Assembly: GCA_020852755.1 (NCBI GenBank)
Contig: JADZAF010000022.1
Span: 1 to 42,054 of the forward strand
Reading direction: 5' to 3'
Source of the DNA: Bryobacterales bacterium
GTDB lineage: Bacteria; Acidobacteriota; Terriglobia; Bryobacterales; Bryobacteraceae
DNA length: 42,054 bases
Position numbers and translations under genes: made by a program
Shown here: in pieces, positions 26,591-35,555 of the stretch
Layout of the letters: the number at the start of each line of letters is the position of its first letter
How positions within the stretch are numbered: the first letter of the stretch is position 1
Notes under the pieces: model-generated
Databases searched by the model: none
What the model was told of the DNA's origin: nothing
Seen by the model: the letters and a program-made list of their open reading frames with translations, nothing else

Positions 26591-27367
26591 CTAGCGGCTT
26601 TTGTGGAGGCGGTAATCTTCAACCAGCGGCATGCGAACCACCCGGCACATCTCAAAGAGGCGGGAACGCGCGCGCGATCCGATCCGGTCGGCCAGGCTGA
26701 TCCGATAGTCGATCTTCCCCGGCGAGGCCGGCGCGCGCTCCACAATCGCATCGCCCGCGTCCGGATCCGGCAGATTGGTAGTGACGATCACGGGCTTCTG
26801 CTGGTTGCAGCGGTAGGTGATGATGGAGGTCACCGTGTCTTCCACCCAGTCGGTGACGCGGTGCGCGCCCAGGTCGTCCAGCAACAGCACCTCGGCGTCC
26901 AGCGCCCACCGGTAGGCCTCCTTGTCGCTGGCTCCCGAAGCGGCGTCGTAGCCGGAACGGATGCGGTCCAGCAGGTTCTGGTAGTCGAAGAAGAGGCCCT
27001 CGAAGCCGCGCGAAATCAGGATCCGCAGGGCCGCCACGGCCAGGTGCGTTTTGCCCGTCCCCGGTTCGCCGATCAGCAGGAGGCCGGGCTTCTTCTCCAG
27101 GGGAAACTCGCGCGCGAAGACACGCACGGTGTTCATCACCAGGCCCAGTTCCCGCTTGGCCGTGGGGTTGTCCTTGGGCAGCAGGAAGTTGTCAAGTGAC
27201 GCAGCCCGGTACAACGGCGGGATGCCGGCCTTCTCTTCCAGCGAGCGGGCCCGTTCGGCTCGCACGCAGTCGCAGCGAGCCGCTCCCGACACTTCCGCCT
27301 GCTCCACGATGATCCACCCCGTGCCGCCGCACTTGGGACATGCCGCTTCGGTCATGATCTCTACCAT
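26591..27367 (-). CDS. DnaC/IstB-like AAA+ ATPase with N-terminal zinc knuckle
   Basis: The 258-residue protein begins with a Cys cluster (C10, C13, C32, C34 in ACPKCGGTG and RCDC), then the helicase-loader type AAA+ domain: Walker A GEPGTGKTH (100-108), Walker B LLLDDLG (161-167), sensor TTNL and the sensor-2-like region near SLADRIGSRARSRLFEM. Relatives load DnaB helicase or act with transposases (IstB). No transposase, phage or plasmid gene is nearby, so a chromosomal DnaC-like helicase loader is the best fit. The ATG at 27355 is an alternative start. It is 3 bp upstream of the exported protein gene and 44 bp downstream of the small Cys/His protein, all on the minus strand. Confidence 0.88.
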   Translation of the reverse strand: MVEIMTEAACPKCGGTGWIIVEQAEVSGAARCDCVRAERARSLEEKAGIPPLYRAASLDNFLLPKDNPTAKRELGLVMNTVRVFAREFPLEKKPGLLLIGEPGTGKTHLAVAALRILISRGFEGLFFDYQNLLDRIRSGYDAASGASDKEAYRWALDAEVLLLDDLGAHRVTDWVEDTVTSIITYRCNQQKPVIVTTNLPDPDAGDAIVERAPASPGKIDYRISLADRIGSRARSRLFEMCRVVRMPLVEDYRLHKSR

Positions 27368-27411
27368 TATGCGGCAGCCGGGTGGCAGCCACGGCCGCGA
27401 TTCGAGGATCT

Positions 27412-27633
27412 TCAGCCGCGCCGGTTGGCTCGGCGCTTCGGGTGCGGTTGCTGCCTCTTCTTTGACGGAGCGACCACCGGAGGCAGAGCGGGCCGGGGCC
27501 GGCGCCGCGACGTGGTGTCGCCCTCATTCCACTCGGACACAAAGCTTTGATGTGGTCCGGTATGGTTGTGATGTCGGATGCAGCGCCGGGTCATATCATC
27601 GGGCTGCGGCGCGTTGCAGAGTTGATAACTCAA
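27412..27633 (-). CDS. Small Cys/His-rich basic protein (putative zinc binder)
   Basis: This 73-residue frame starts with TTG at 27633 after a GGTGAGA-type ribosome site. It has C6, C18 and a His cluster (RCIRHHNHTGPHQS, about 17-30) that recalls the Cys-x-His-Gly-Pro-His small zinc proteins common in actinobacteria and phages, then a very basic C-terminal half rich in Arg/Lys/Pro suited to nucleic acid binding. It precedes the DnaC-like gene by 44 bp on the same strand and may be co-transcribed. Short length, the rare TTG start and composition make this uncertain; conservation of the Cys/His positions would decide it. Confidence 0.4.
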   Translation of the reverse strand: MSYQLCNAPQPDDMTRRCIRHHNHTGPHQSFVSEWNEGDTTSRRRPRPALPPVVAPSKKRQQPHPKRRANRRG

Positions 27634-27804
27634 GCGATTCTCACCAGTTGAACTGTGTAGACACCCTCGCCCTATATTGTCCCACGATCGGGTGCGGGCC
27701 GGAGTACGGCCCCGGGGCAGGGTGGTGAAAAGTTATGCAGCAGCCGCCCCGGTGCGGACCGGCAGCCGTCCATGTCAGTCAGATCCTCCAACCATCCAAT
27801 ATGG

Positions 27805-27810
27805 TATACT
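27805..27810 (+). promoter_or_regulatory. -10 box of the pdxR-pdxST operon, likely leaderless
   Basis: TATACT lies 9 bp before the ATG at 27820. With a usual 6-7 bp distance the transcript would start at about 27817, three bases before the start codon, which fits the lack of any ribosome site. No good -35 is seen, consistent with activation or autoregulation by the encoded MocR regulator. Confidence 0.4.
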
Positions 27811-27819
27811 CAACCTGGC

Positions 27820-29292
27820 ATGCCGCAACTGCCACAGATCCAGCCAGGCTCCGGCACACCAATTTACCGTCAATTGTACACCCAGATGAAGCAGTTCATC
27901 GAGTCCGGGCAGTGGAAAGCGGGGGAACGACTGCCGGCCACACGGGAATTGGCTGGTACGCTTGGCTTGAATCGGGCCACGGTGTCCGCTGCGTACGGGC
28001 TCCTGGAAGCCGAAGGACTGATCAAGGGCCATGTCGGCCGGGGTAGCTTTGTGTCAGTCGAGGAGGTTCGCGGCCGTGGGGTGAACTGGACTTCGCTGCT
28101 GGGCGACCGCCCGGTCTCGCCGGCGCCGGCCCCGGTTCCCTCCGGAGCCATCAGTTTTTCGGCCTCCCGTCCCTCCACGCGCCTCTTTCCGATCGAAGAC
28201 TTGCGCGCCAGTTGCCGGGAAGTGCTGGAGGGCCCGCAGGCGGCCGCCATCCTGCAATTGGGTTCGCCCGGCGGCTACGAGCCGTTGCGGCGCTACCTGC
28301 TGGAGGCCTCGCACCGGGAAGGGGTCCTGGGCCCCGAAGACGAGCTGATGGTGACCAGCGGCTGCCAGCAGGCCCTGGACCTGCTGGCCCGCGTGCTGCT
28401 ACGGCCCGGCGAGCCGGTGGCCATCGAGGATCCGGTCTATCCCGGCTTGAAGAACCTGTTTCTGGAGATCGGCGCCGAGGTGACCGGCGTTCCGATGACG
28501 GCTGCGGGGATCGACCTGGACGAACTGCAGCGGGCCCTCGACCGGCGCCGCCCGAAGCTGGTGGTGGTGACTTCCAATTTCCAGAACCCGACCGGGGCCA
28601 CGCTCAGCCTGGGCGCCCGGGAAGTCCTGCTGCGCGCCACCCGGGATGCCGGCGCCGTGCTGGTGGAGAACGACATTTACGGCGGCTTGCGGTACCAGGG
28701 CCAGCCGCTCCCCGCCGTCAAGCAGGTGGATGGTTCCGCTCCCACCGTTCTGCTGCGCAGTTTCTCGAAGATCTCGTTCCCCGGTCTCCGCGTGGGGTGG
28801 GTGATCGGGCCGCGCCCGCTGATCGGGCGTATGCTCGGGGCCAAGCAGCTTTCCGACCTCCACACCGATCATCTGTCCCAGGCCGTGCTGCTGCGCTTCG
28901 CGGAGTCGGGCCGCCTGGAAGCGCACCGCGGCCGCATGCTGGAGGCCGGCGCGGAGCGGCTGCGGGCCGTGCTGGAAGGCTGCGAGCGCTGGATGCCGCG
29001 CGGCGCCGAGTTCACCCGCCCGGAGGGAGGGATGAACGTATGGGTGCGGCTGCCGGATCCGCTGGACGCTTCCGAGCTGCTGGGGCGCGTTCAGCGCGAA
29101 AACGTAACGTATCTGCCGGGCAGGTATTTCGCCGTTTCGCGCCCGGCGACCGGAGCGCTGCGGCTGAGTTTTGCCGGATTGGAGCCTGAGGAGATCGCGC
29201 AGGGGGTGCGCGTTCTGGGTAGTGTCTGCTCCGCCGAGATGGAGCGCTTGAACCCGCCGGGCGGGCTGGAGCCCGCGCCGGCGATTGTCTGA
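27820..29292 (+). CDS. pdxR: MocR/GntR-type aminotransferase-like regulator (PdxR-like)
   Basis: The 490-residue protein fuses a GntR winged helix (about 10-75, with [21 protein letters not shown] and [22 protein letters not shown]) to a fold-type I aminotransferase domain. The PLP lysine is in [15 protein letters not shown], and NPTGATLS and an Asp in ENDIYGG complete the cofactor site. MocR proteins sense PLP through this domain. Because pdxS and pdxT follow directly, it is best read as PdxR, the PLP-responsive activator of that pathway; in other bacteria it is often divergent, here it is co-directional and only 25 bp ahead. I rejected an upstream in-frame start at 27772, as it lies before the -10 box. 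Confidence 0.85.
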   Translation: MPQLPQIQPGSGTPIYRQLYTQMKQFIESGQWKAGERLPATRELAGTLGLNRATVSAAYGLLEAEGLIKGHVGRGSFVSVEEVRGRGVNWTSLLGDRPVSPAPAPVPSGAISFSASRPSTRLFPIEDLRASCREVLEGPQAAAILQLGSPGGYEPLRRYLLEASHREGVLGPEDELMVTSGCQQALDLLARVLLRPGEPVAIEDPVYPGLKNLFLEIGAEVTGVPMTAAGIDLDELQRALDRRRPKLVVVTSNFQNPTGATLSLGAREVLLRATRDAGAVLVENDIYGGLRYQGQPLPAVKQVDGSAPTVLLRSFSKISFPGLRVGWVIGPRPLIGRMLGAKQLSDLHTDHLSQAVLLRFAESGRLEAHRGRMLEAGAERLRAVLEGCERWMPRGAEFTRPEGGMNVWVRLPDPLDASELLGRVQRENVTYLPGRYFAVSRPATGALRLSFAGLEPEEIAQGVRVLGSVCSAEMERLNPPGGLEPAPAIV

Positions 29293-29317
29293 ACGAATCC
29301 GAGTCGAGGAGTCTGAA

Positions 29318-30202
29318 ATGTATCTGGACGATTCATTCCGAGTTAAGGTTGGCCTGGCGGAGATGCTGAAGGGCGGCGTGATCATGGACGTCACCAACGC
29401 CGAGCAGGCCCTCATTGCCGAGAAGGCCGGGGCCTCCGCCGTCATGGCCCTGGAGCGGGTGCCCGCCGACATCCGCAAAGAGGGCGGCGTGGCCCGCATG
29501 GCGCCCATCAAGAAGATCCGCGAGATCATGCAGACGGTCAGCATTCCGGTCATGGCCAAGGCGCGCATCGGCCATTTCATGGAGGCCCGCGTGCTGGAAG
29601 CGCTGGGCGTCGACTACATTGACGAGAGCGAGGTGCTGACGCCGGCCGACGAAGAGCATCACATCGGCAAGCGGGACTTCAAAGTGCCCTTCGTCTGCGG
29701 GGCGCGCAACCTGGGCGAGGCGCTGCGGCGCATTGCCGAGGGCGCGGCCATGATCCGCACCAAGGGCGAGGCCGGCTCGGGCAACATCGTGGAAGCCGTG
29801 CGCCACATGCGCACGATCCAGAAAGAGATGAAGCAGCTCACCGTGCTGGGCAAGGAAGAGCTGGTGGCGGAATCCAAGAAGCTGCAGGCGCCGTTGGAAC
29901 TGGTCGAGTGGGTGGCCGAAAACGGCAAGCTGCCGGTGCCCAATTTCTCGGCCGGCGGCATCGCCACTCCGGCCGATGCGGCCCTGGTGATGCAGTTGGG
30001 AGCGGAAGCGGTCTTCGTCGGGTCGGGCATCTTCAAGTCATCGGATCCGGAAGCCCGCGCGCGCGCCATCGTCAAAGCCGCCACGTATTTCAACGACCCG
30101 GCCAAGCTGCTGGAGGCCAGCGAGGAGCTGGGTATGGCCATGCCCGGCATCGACGTCTCCAAGCTGCAGGAATCCGAACTGCTGCAAACCCGGGGCTGGT
30201 AG
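29318..30202 (+). CDS. pdxS: PLP synthase subunit PdxS
   Basis: The 294-residue barrel enzyme makes pyridoxal 5'-phosphate from ribose 5-phosphate, glyceraldehyde 3-phosphate and ammonia. The two catalytic lysines are at the standard positions: K81 in VMAKARIG and K149 in RTKGEAG, and D24 in [22 protein letters not shown] and AVFVGSGIF form the phosphate site. GAGGAG sits 7 bp before the ATG. An in-frame start at 29285 overlaps the regulator stop and is not supported. Its stop is directly followed by the pdxT ATG, matching the need for a 12:12 complex. Confidence 0.97.
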   Translation: MYLDDSFRVKVGLAEMLKGGVIMDVTNAEQALIAEKAGASAVMALERVPADIRKEGGVARMAPIKKIREIMQTVSIPVMAKARIGHFMEARVLEALGVDYIDESEVLTPADEEHHIGKRDFKVPFVCGARNLGEALRRIAEGAAMIRTKGEAGSGNIVEAVRHMRTIQKEMKQLTVLGKEELVAESKKLQAPLELVEWVAENGKLPVPNFSAGGIATPADAALVMQLGAEAVFVGSGIFKSSDPEARARAIVKAATYFNDPAKLLEASEELGMAMPGIDVSKLQESELLQTRGW

Positions 30203-30805
30203 ATGAAGCGGGTGGGTATTCTCGCCCTGCAGGGCGATTTCGAAGCCCACGGCAAAGCGCTCGCGCGGGCGGGCGCCGGAGCCGTGTTTGTCCGGACGGC
30301 GGGCGATCTGGAGGGGCTCGACGGGCTGATCATCCCGGGCGGCGAGAGCACCACCATGCTCAAGCTGCTGCGCGAGGAGAAGTTGATGGACCCGCTGGCC
30401 GAATTCGGGCGCCGCCGCCCGGTGTTCGGCACCTGCGCGGGAGCCATCCTGCTGGCCCGGGAGGTGAGCAACCCGGTCCAGGACAGCCTGGCCCTGATGG
30501 ACATCGCGGTAGAGCGCAACGCCTACGGCCGGCAGTTGGAGAGCCACGTCAGCAAGGTCCAGCCGGACGAGGAATTCGCGCGCCGCGCGGGGGCGGGTGA
30601 GATGGAGGCCGTCTTCATCCGCGCCCCCATCATCCGGAGGGTGGGCGAGTCAGTGCGGGTGCTGGCGCGATCGAACGGCGACCCGGTTCTGGTGGAGCAA
30701 GGCCCCTACCTGGTCGCCACCTTCCACCCGGAACTGACGGTGGACAGCCGGGTGCACCGGCTGTTTCTCTCGAAACTCAGTGACGGAAATGGCGCACGCC
30801 GGTGA
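30203..30805 (+). CDS. pdxT: PLP synthase glutaminase subunit PdxT
   Basis: The 200-residue class I glutaminase feeds ammonia to PdxS. It starts with VGILALQGDFEAH, has the GGEST oxyanion segment (47-51), nucleophile C78 in FGTCAGA, and the His-Glu pair H175/E177 in TFHPEL. The ATG follows the pdxS stop without a gap. Its last 29 bp overlap the end of the convergent purH gene, so the two genes end inside each other. Confidence 0.95.
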   Translation: MKRVGILALQGDFEAHGKALARAGAGAVFVRTAGDLEGLDGLIIPGGESTTMLKLLREEKLMDPLAEFGRRRPVFGTCAGAILLAREVSNPVQDSLALMDIAVERNAYGRQLESHVSKVQPDEEFARRAGAGEMEAVFIRAPIIRRVGESVRVLARSNGDPVLVEQGPYLVATFHPELTVDSRVHRLFLSKLSDGNGARR

Positions 30806-32309
30806 AGACCATGGCCAGCCCGAGGCGGTCGGCGGCGGCGATCACCTCGGCGTCGCGCACCGATCCTCCCGGTTGAATCACGGCGGTCACGCCGTGTTTG
30901 GCGGCCTCTTCGATTCCGTCGGGGAAGGGAAAGAAGGCGTCGGAGCCGATCACGGTCCCGGCTAGCGGCAGCACGGCTTTCATCGCCCCGATCTTCACCG
31001 AATCCACCCGGCTCATCTGGCCTGCGCCCACGCCCACGGTCTGGCCCGCGCGGGCGTACACGATGGCGTTGGACTTCACGTGCTTGGTGACCTTCCAGGC
31101 GAATTCCAGGCCGGCCCATTCCTCTTCGGTCGGCGCCCTCCGGGTTCGTAGCTGGCAGTCCGCGCGGCTCAGGCGGTGAACGTCCGGCCCCTGCACCAGA
31201 AAGCCGCCGGTGATCGATTTCACCACCAGGCCGGGCTCGCCGCCGGCGATCCGCAGCAGCCGCAGGTTCTTCTTCGCCCTCAGAATCTCCAGCGCCTCGG
31301 GCGCGTAGTCCGGAGCGATGATGGCCTCGGTGAACGTCTTGGCGATCTCCTGCGCTGTTTCCTTGTCAACCGGCCGGTTGAAGCCGAGCACGCCGCCGAA
31401 GGCCGAGGCCGGATCGCAGGCGAAGGCCTTGCGGTAGCCTTCCGCCAAGCTGGACTGCTCGGCGCAGCCGCAGGGGTTGGTGTGCTTGATGATGGCCGAG
31501 GCCGGGGCGTCGAATTCACGCACCAGCTGCCAGGCGGCCTCCAGGTCCACGAGGTTGTTGTAGGAGAGTTCCTTGCCGTGCAATTGCTCGGCGCCCGCGA
31601 TGCCCTCCCCGCGCGTGCCGTACAGGGCGGCCGGCTGATGGGGATTTTCGCCGTAGCGCAGGTCCGCGAGCTTGGGGGCGCGCACGTCCAGGACCGGCGG
31701 CAGCGCGGCCTCGGGCTGGTTGACCGCGGCCAGCCGGGCGCTGATCGCCCGGTCGTAACCGGCCGTGGTCTGGAAAGCTTTGAGCGCGAGCCGCCAATGG
31801 GTTTCCAGTGAAAGCGCTCCGCCGCCGCTCGCCATCTCTTCGAGGATGGCGGTGTAGTCGCAGGGGGACACCACGACGGCCACATCCTGGTAGTTCTTGG
31901 CCGCCGAGCGGATCATGGTCGGACCGCCGATGTCGATGTTCTCGATCAGCTCGGAGAGTTCCGCACCGGCCCTGGCGGCGGCTTTTTCGAACTGGTAGAG
32001 GTTCACCACGACCATGTCGATTGGTGTGATGCTGTGCTCGGCCAGGGCCTGCATGTGTTCAGGCTTGCCGCGCATGGCCAGAATGCCGCCGGTGATGCGC
32101 GGGTGCATGGTCTTGACCCGGCCGTCCAGCATTTCCGGGAAGCCGGTGATTTCGGAGACGTCGCGGACCTCGATTCCCCCCTCGCGGAGCAGGCGGGCCG
32201 TGCCGCCGGTGGAGATCAACTCGACGCCGAACTCGTGCAGCCGCCGGGCGAACTCGAGCACCCCGGTCTTGTCCGTGACACTGATGAGCGCGCGCTTGAT
32301 GGTGGGCAT
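30777..32309 (-). CDS. purH: Bifunctional AICAR formyltransferase / IMP cyclohydrolase
   Basis: The 510-residue enzyme performs the last two steps of IMP synthesis. The N-terminal cyclohydrolase domain has ALISVTDKTGV, ISTGGTARLL, the GRVKTMHPRI motif and NIDIGGPTMIRSAAKN; the C-terminal formyltransferase domain has the catalytic IIKHTNPCGCA and LRYGENPHQ segments, and ends in TAVIQPGGSVRD. I chose ATG 32309, the family start; an in-frame upstream start at 32414 adds 35 residues that cross the hairpin at 32376-32406. No strong ribosome site is visible. It is 106 bp downstream of the PDZ protein gene on the same strand, separated by that hairpin. Confidence 0.96.
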   Translation of the reverse strand: MPTIKRALISVTDKTGVLEFARRLHEFGVELISTGGTARLLREGGIEVRDVSEITGFPEMLDGRVKTMHPRITGGILAMRGKPEHMQALAEHSITPIDMVVVNLYQFEKAAARAGAELSELIENIDIGGPTMIRSAAKNYQDVAVVVSPCDYTAILEEMASGGGALSLETHWRLALKAFQTTAGYDRAISARLAAVNQPEAALPPVLDVRAPKLADLRYGENPHQPAALYGTRGEGIAGAEQLHGKELSYNNLVDLEAAWQLVREFDAPASAIIKHTNPCGCAEQSSLAEGYRKAFACDPASAFGGVLGFNRPVDKETAQEIAKTFTEAIIAPDYAPEALEILRAKKNLRLLRIAGGEPGLVVKSITGGFLVQGPDVHRLSRADCQLRTRRAPTEEEWAGLEFAWKVTKHVKSNAIVYARAGQTVGVGAGQMSRVDSVKIGAMKAVLPLAGTVIGSDAFFPFPDGIEEAAKHGVTAVIQPGGSVRDAEVIAAADRLGLAMVFTGVRHFRH

Positions 32310-32375
32310 GAAAACATCATCATACCGAAGAAGGTTGTGGGCCCGAGCGGCACGGCCGGCGCCCTGCGGGAATGC

Positions 32376-32406
32376 GGGTGGCGCACGTTGAGAACGCGCG
32401 CCACCC
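32376..32406 (-). terminator. GC-rich hairpin after the PDZ gene
   Basis: Perfect 9-bp inverted repeat GGGTGGCGC / GCGCCACCC with a 13-base loop, beginning 10 bp beyond the stop of the double-PDZ gene. No T-run follows on the minus strand, so it may act as a Rho-assisted or attenuating structure, or as an mRNA 3'-end stabiliser, rather than a classic terminator. Confidence 0.45.
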
Positions 32407-32415
32407 AGGCACAAC

Positions 32416-33441
32416 TTACTGCACGAACGAGAAGCCGCGGGGGAAGTCGAAGCCCAGGGGCATGTCGAACTCGCCGGACCAGATCACCGGAGCGGCCTCG
32501 CCGCGGAAGGACTCCGCTTCCTCCACCGTGACCGTCAGGGTCATCTCCTTGCGGTCCCGCATGAGTGTGACCGGGAAGGTCTTCTTCGAGCGGGCCGCGC
32601 GAAGCGTGCTGGAAATTTCGCGCGGGCTGGTGACGGTCGTGCCGTCCACCTTGACGATGACGTCGCCCGCCTTGATGCCGGCCCTGGCGGCGGGCGAATC
32701 CTTGGTCACCGAGCGGACCAGCACGCCTTCCTTCACTCCGAAATACTCGGCCAGTTGCGAGCTGAGGGATTCGCTCTCGATGCCCAGACGGCCGGTGCGG
32801 TAGGACATCACCGCCCGGGGGATGTCGGGGGGCATAGGAGGCATGGGCGGGATGCGAATCTCCGGCATATCGAATTGGAACGGCTCCCCGCCGATAAAGA
32901 CCGAGCCGCCCTTGCGGCTCCCCAGCGTGGCCGTCACCGTCTGGGCGGCGCCGCCGCGGGAGATCAGCAGGCGCGCCTGGCGTCCCGGCGGCGTCTCTCT
33001 CACCAGGCGCATGAACTGCTCGGTGCCTTCCACGCGCTGGCCGTTGAACTCCAGCACCACGTCGCCTTCCTTCAGGCCGGCCTTGGCCGCCGGGCTGTCC
33101 TCGTCGACACTCTTGACCTCGACGCCGCGCTCTTCCTTGAGCTTGAGTGTCTTGGCCCGTTCGGAATCGATGTCGGCCACGCCGATGCCCAGGAAGCTGC
33201 GGGCGCCCCGGGAAACGGCCATGGTCCGGGCCACCCTGGCCTGCTTCGCGTACTCTTTGGCCTGGCGCCGTGTCTCCTGCGACTGCTTCCGCGCCTCGTC
33301 CGCCTGCTTGCGCACCTCGTCCGCCTGCTTGCGTACCTCCTCGAACTGCCTGCGCGTTTCCTCGTCCTGCTGCGCGGAGGCGGGCGTGAGCAGCCCAAAG
33401 GCCGCCAGCCATGCCGCGCCAATCACCAGTTGGGTCTTCAT
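32416..33441 (-). CDS. Exported coiled-coil protein with two PDZ domains
   Basis: The 341-residue protein has a signal peptide (1-23, ending ASAQ), a heptad-repeat helix (about 28-70) built from near-identical seven-residue units (VRKQADE twice, then ARKQSQE, TRRQAKE), a first PDZ (about 82-172, with GVEVKSVDEDSPAAKAGLKEGD), a Pro-Met-rich linker (195-205) and a second PDZ (about 222-308, with SPAARAGIKAGDVIVKVDG). There is no Ser-protease domain, so it is not DegP; it probably docks partners in the periplasm as an oligomer. It is the last gene of the sigma factor operon (17-bp gap to the preceding gene), so likely part of an envelope-stress regulon. Confidence 0.85.
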   Translation of the reverse strand: MKTQLVIGAAWLAAFGLLTPASAQQDEETRRQFEEVRKQADEVRKQADEARKQSQETRRQAKEYAKQARVARTMAVSRGARSFLGIGVADIDSERAKTLKLKEERGVEVKSVDEDSPAAKAGLKEGDVVLEFNGQRVEGTEQFMRLVRETPPGRQARLLISRGGAAQTVTATLGSRKGGSVFIGGEPFQFDMPEIRIPPMPPMPPDIPRAVMSYRTGRLGIESESLSSQLAEYFGVKEGVLVRSVTKDSPAARAGIKAGDVIVKVDGTTVTSPREISSTLRAARSKKTFPVTLMRDRKEMTLTVTVEEAESFRGEAAPVIWSGEFDMPLGFDFPRGFSFVQ

Positions 33442-33458
33442 ACGTCGCGATTCCCTTT

Positions 33459-34628
33459 CTACCGTTGGCGCCTGATATAGATGGTGCCGCCGGAGCCGGC
33501 CAGGCGGAGCACCGGGCCGCCGCCGTTGATGGATCCTTCGCCGACTACCAGCGGGCCGTCCACGCGGACGTTGACTTCATCGAAGTCCGAGACGATGCGC
33601 CGTACTCCCTGAGCCACCGCCGTGTTTTGCGCCCGGATTGTCACCGCAAGGTTGGACGGTATGAAAACCGTAATGTCACCACCACCCGTGGAGAGGAAAC
33701 CGTCCGAGAAACGGCCGCCGGCCAGCAAGCGCGCCAGCACCGCACCCACGCTGGTGGAGGCGCGCACGCTGCCGGTAACATTGCCGAGGCGGATGGCGCC
33801 GCCGGCCGATTCGCAGCGCACGCCGTTGGCCCCGCCCACATCGATGGGACCGCCCCCGGTTTCGGCTCGCACCATGGCGCTGGCCTGGCCGATGTCGATA
33901 GCGCCGCCGGCCGTATCGGCGTTCACTGTGGATGCCGCGCGCGCGATGCGGATGTTTCCTCCCGCGGTGGAAACGCGGACCGGACCGCCCGCCTCCTGAA
34001 TGGTGATCTCGCCTCCGGCCGTGCCGCAGTTGATGGAGCCGCGAACCACCCGCGCCCGGATATTGCCGCCGGCCGATTCGCAGCGCACGCCGCCCCGGAT
34101 CTCGTCCAGGGCGATTTCGCCGCCGGCGGTGCGCGCGACCACTTCGCCGCCGATGCGGTCGCAGCGGATGGGGCCGCCTCCGGTCACGGCTGTCACCGCG
34201 CCGTTCATGTCGGCCACTGCGACGCTGCCGCCGTGAGTCTCTACCTGCACCGAGGCCACCGTGCGCGGCGCGGTGACCTGCAGATCGGCCACGCCCGTCC
34301 CGTGAGCTACCCGCAGAGTGGTGGTCGATCCCTCGCGCGAAGCCCTGAGCACGAATTGGTCGAGCTGGCGTTTGGCGTCGGCCTGGTTGGAGGCGCGCAC
34401 CTTCTTGGTGAAGGAGTACGAAAGCTGGTCCTGGACGCCTCCTTTGATGCTTACCGCGCCGAGGGTCGCGATGCGCATAGTTCCGTTGGGCGCGATGGGT
34501 TCCGTGCCGTTGACGGTCTCCACCCAGAACTGGCCCTCGCGGCGTAATTCCTCTGCGGCCGCGGGAGAGGCTGCGGCCAGCATGAGCCAGCCCGCCGCCA
34601 GGGTGAGGGCATAAACATGGCGCTTCAT
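33459..34628 (-). CDS. Exported beta-helix-like repeat protein (DUF4097-like)
   Basis: The 389-residue protein has a signal peptide (1-25) and a long repeat region (about 135-310) of roughly 20-residue units, each with an AGG or GGG turn and short beta pattern, for example CESAGGNIRAR, STAGGNIRIARA, DTAGGAIDIGQA and ETGGGPIDVGG; the phrase GVRCESAGG occurs twice. This is typical of DUF4097/putative adhesin proteins, which fold as a beta-helix and are often encoded beside sigma/anti-sigma genes. It lies 9 bp after the anti-sigma gene. Its role may be as a stress-induced surface or periplasmic protein; no catalytic site is seen. Confidence 0.8.
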   Translation of the reverse strand: MKRHVYALTLAAGWLMLAAASPAAAEELRREGQFWVETVNGTEPIAPNGTMRIATLGAVSIKGGVQDQLSYSFTKKVRASNQADAKRQLDQFVLRASREGSTTTLRVAHGTGVADLQVTAPRTVASVQVETHGGSVAVADMNGAVTAVTGGGPIRCDRIGGEVVARTAGGEIALDEIRGGVRCESAGGNIRARVVRGSINCGTAGGEITIQEAGGPVRVSTAGGNIRIARAASTVNADTAGGAIDIGQASAMVRAETGGGPIDVGGANGVRCESAGGAIRLGNVTGSVRASTSVGAVLARLLAGGRFSDGFLSTGGGDITVFIPSNLAVTIRAQNTAVAQGVRRIVSDFDEVNVRVDGPLVVGEGSINGGGPVLRLAGSGGTIYIRRQR

Positions 34629-34637
34629 AGGCTTCCT

Positions 34638-35555
34638 TCAGAACGTGCCCACGGACGCGTTCATCTCCTGTAACGCGGTCTGGCACTTCAGACGCACGTA
34701 GTTGTTGTCTTCTTTTTGAATCAGGTTCTGCAGTACGCCAACCAGGGATTCGTCGCGTTGCTGCATCAACATGTCGATGGCCTGCACGCGCACTCCCGGG
34801 TTCTCATCGGTGAGCAGCACCTGGGCCAGGGCCTGGCGCGTTTCGGGACCGGAGGCGAAATTCTTCAGGCCCTCCAGCGCCTTCAGGCGGACCCCGGCGT
34901 TGGGATCGCGCAGCAGGGCGGTTACCAGGGCATCGCGCACCACCGCCGAACCGGCATGTGACTTCAAGAGGTCGATCGAGTCCACACGCAGGCCCGGGTT
35001 GGCCTCATCGCGCGCCGCGGCCAGGAGCAGGCGCCGGATGTTCTCATCGTCCATGCCCCCGACCATGGTGCGGCGGCGGGTCTCATCCAGGGCGATTTGA
35101 ACCCGGCCGGAGGCGTCGGGCTGTACGGAACGGATGGTGTAGGCGTAGGCTTCCGGTGTGACGGCGGCCCCGGACTGCTGGGAGGGCGGCCGCATCGAGA
35201 AACGGGCGGCGAAGAATCCCAGGGCCACCAGGGCCAGGGCTCCCACCGGCTGTCGCATGGCGCCCAGGGAGTTCCAGAAACCGAACAGCGTTTCTTTCCA
35301 GCCCGGGCGGGCCGCTTTGGGCGTGTCCATGTGGCGCACGGCGCGCATCAAATCAGTGCGGCATCCGGCCAGCAACGCCGGCTCGACTTCCACGGCGTGT
35401 TCATCCAGCGCGCGATGCAGCCGCTTCTGGCAATCGAGTTCGCGGCGGCACGCCTCACAGCCGTGGACGTGAGCTTCCAGCCGCTCCTCTTCCTCCGGCG
35501 CCAGCTCCCCGTACAGGTACAGGGGCATGTCTCTCGTAACCGACTCGCAGCTCAT
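34638..35555 (-). CDS. Zinc-type anti-sigma factor with HEAT-like repeats
   Basis: The 305-residue protein starts with a ZAS/zf-HC2 anti-sigma domain: C3, H29, C33 and C36 (H-x3-C-x2-C), following DMPLYLYGELAPEEEERL. A single membrane helix is at about 103-118 (VGALALVALGFFAARFS). The C-terminal periplasmic part (about 165-300) has HEAT-like helical repeats (NPGLRVDSIDLLK, NAGVRLKALEGLKNF, NPGVRVQAIDMLMQQ), probably the sensor or protein-docking part. The ATG overlaps the sigma factor stop by ATGA, so the pair is made in fixed ratio. In-frame frames further upstream, to 35756, lie inside the sigma gene and were rejected. Confidence 0.9.
   Translation of the reverse strand: MSCESVTRDMPLYLYGELAPEEEERLEAHVHGCEACRRELDCQKRLHRALDEHAVEVEPALLAGCRTDLMRAVRHMDTPKAARPGWKETLFGFWNSLGAMRQPVGALALVALGFFAARFSMRPPSQQSGAAVTPEAYAYTIRSVQPDASGRVQIALDETRRRTMVGGMDDENIRRLLLAAARDEANPGLRVDSIDLLKSHAGSAVVRDALVTALLRDPNAGVRLKALEGLKNFASGPETRQALAQVLLTDENPGVRVQAIDMLMQQRDESLVGVLQNLIQKEDNNYVRLKCQTALQEMNASVGTF

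Noticed and set aside
26591..27367. DnaC/IstB-like gene as sign of a prophage or IS21 element
   Set aside because: No transposase, integrase, terminal repeats or phage genes nearby, and base composition is like the rest.
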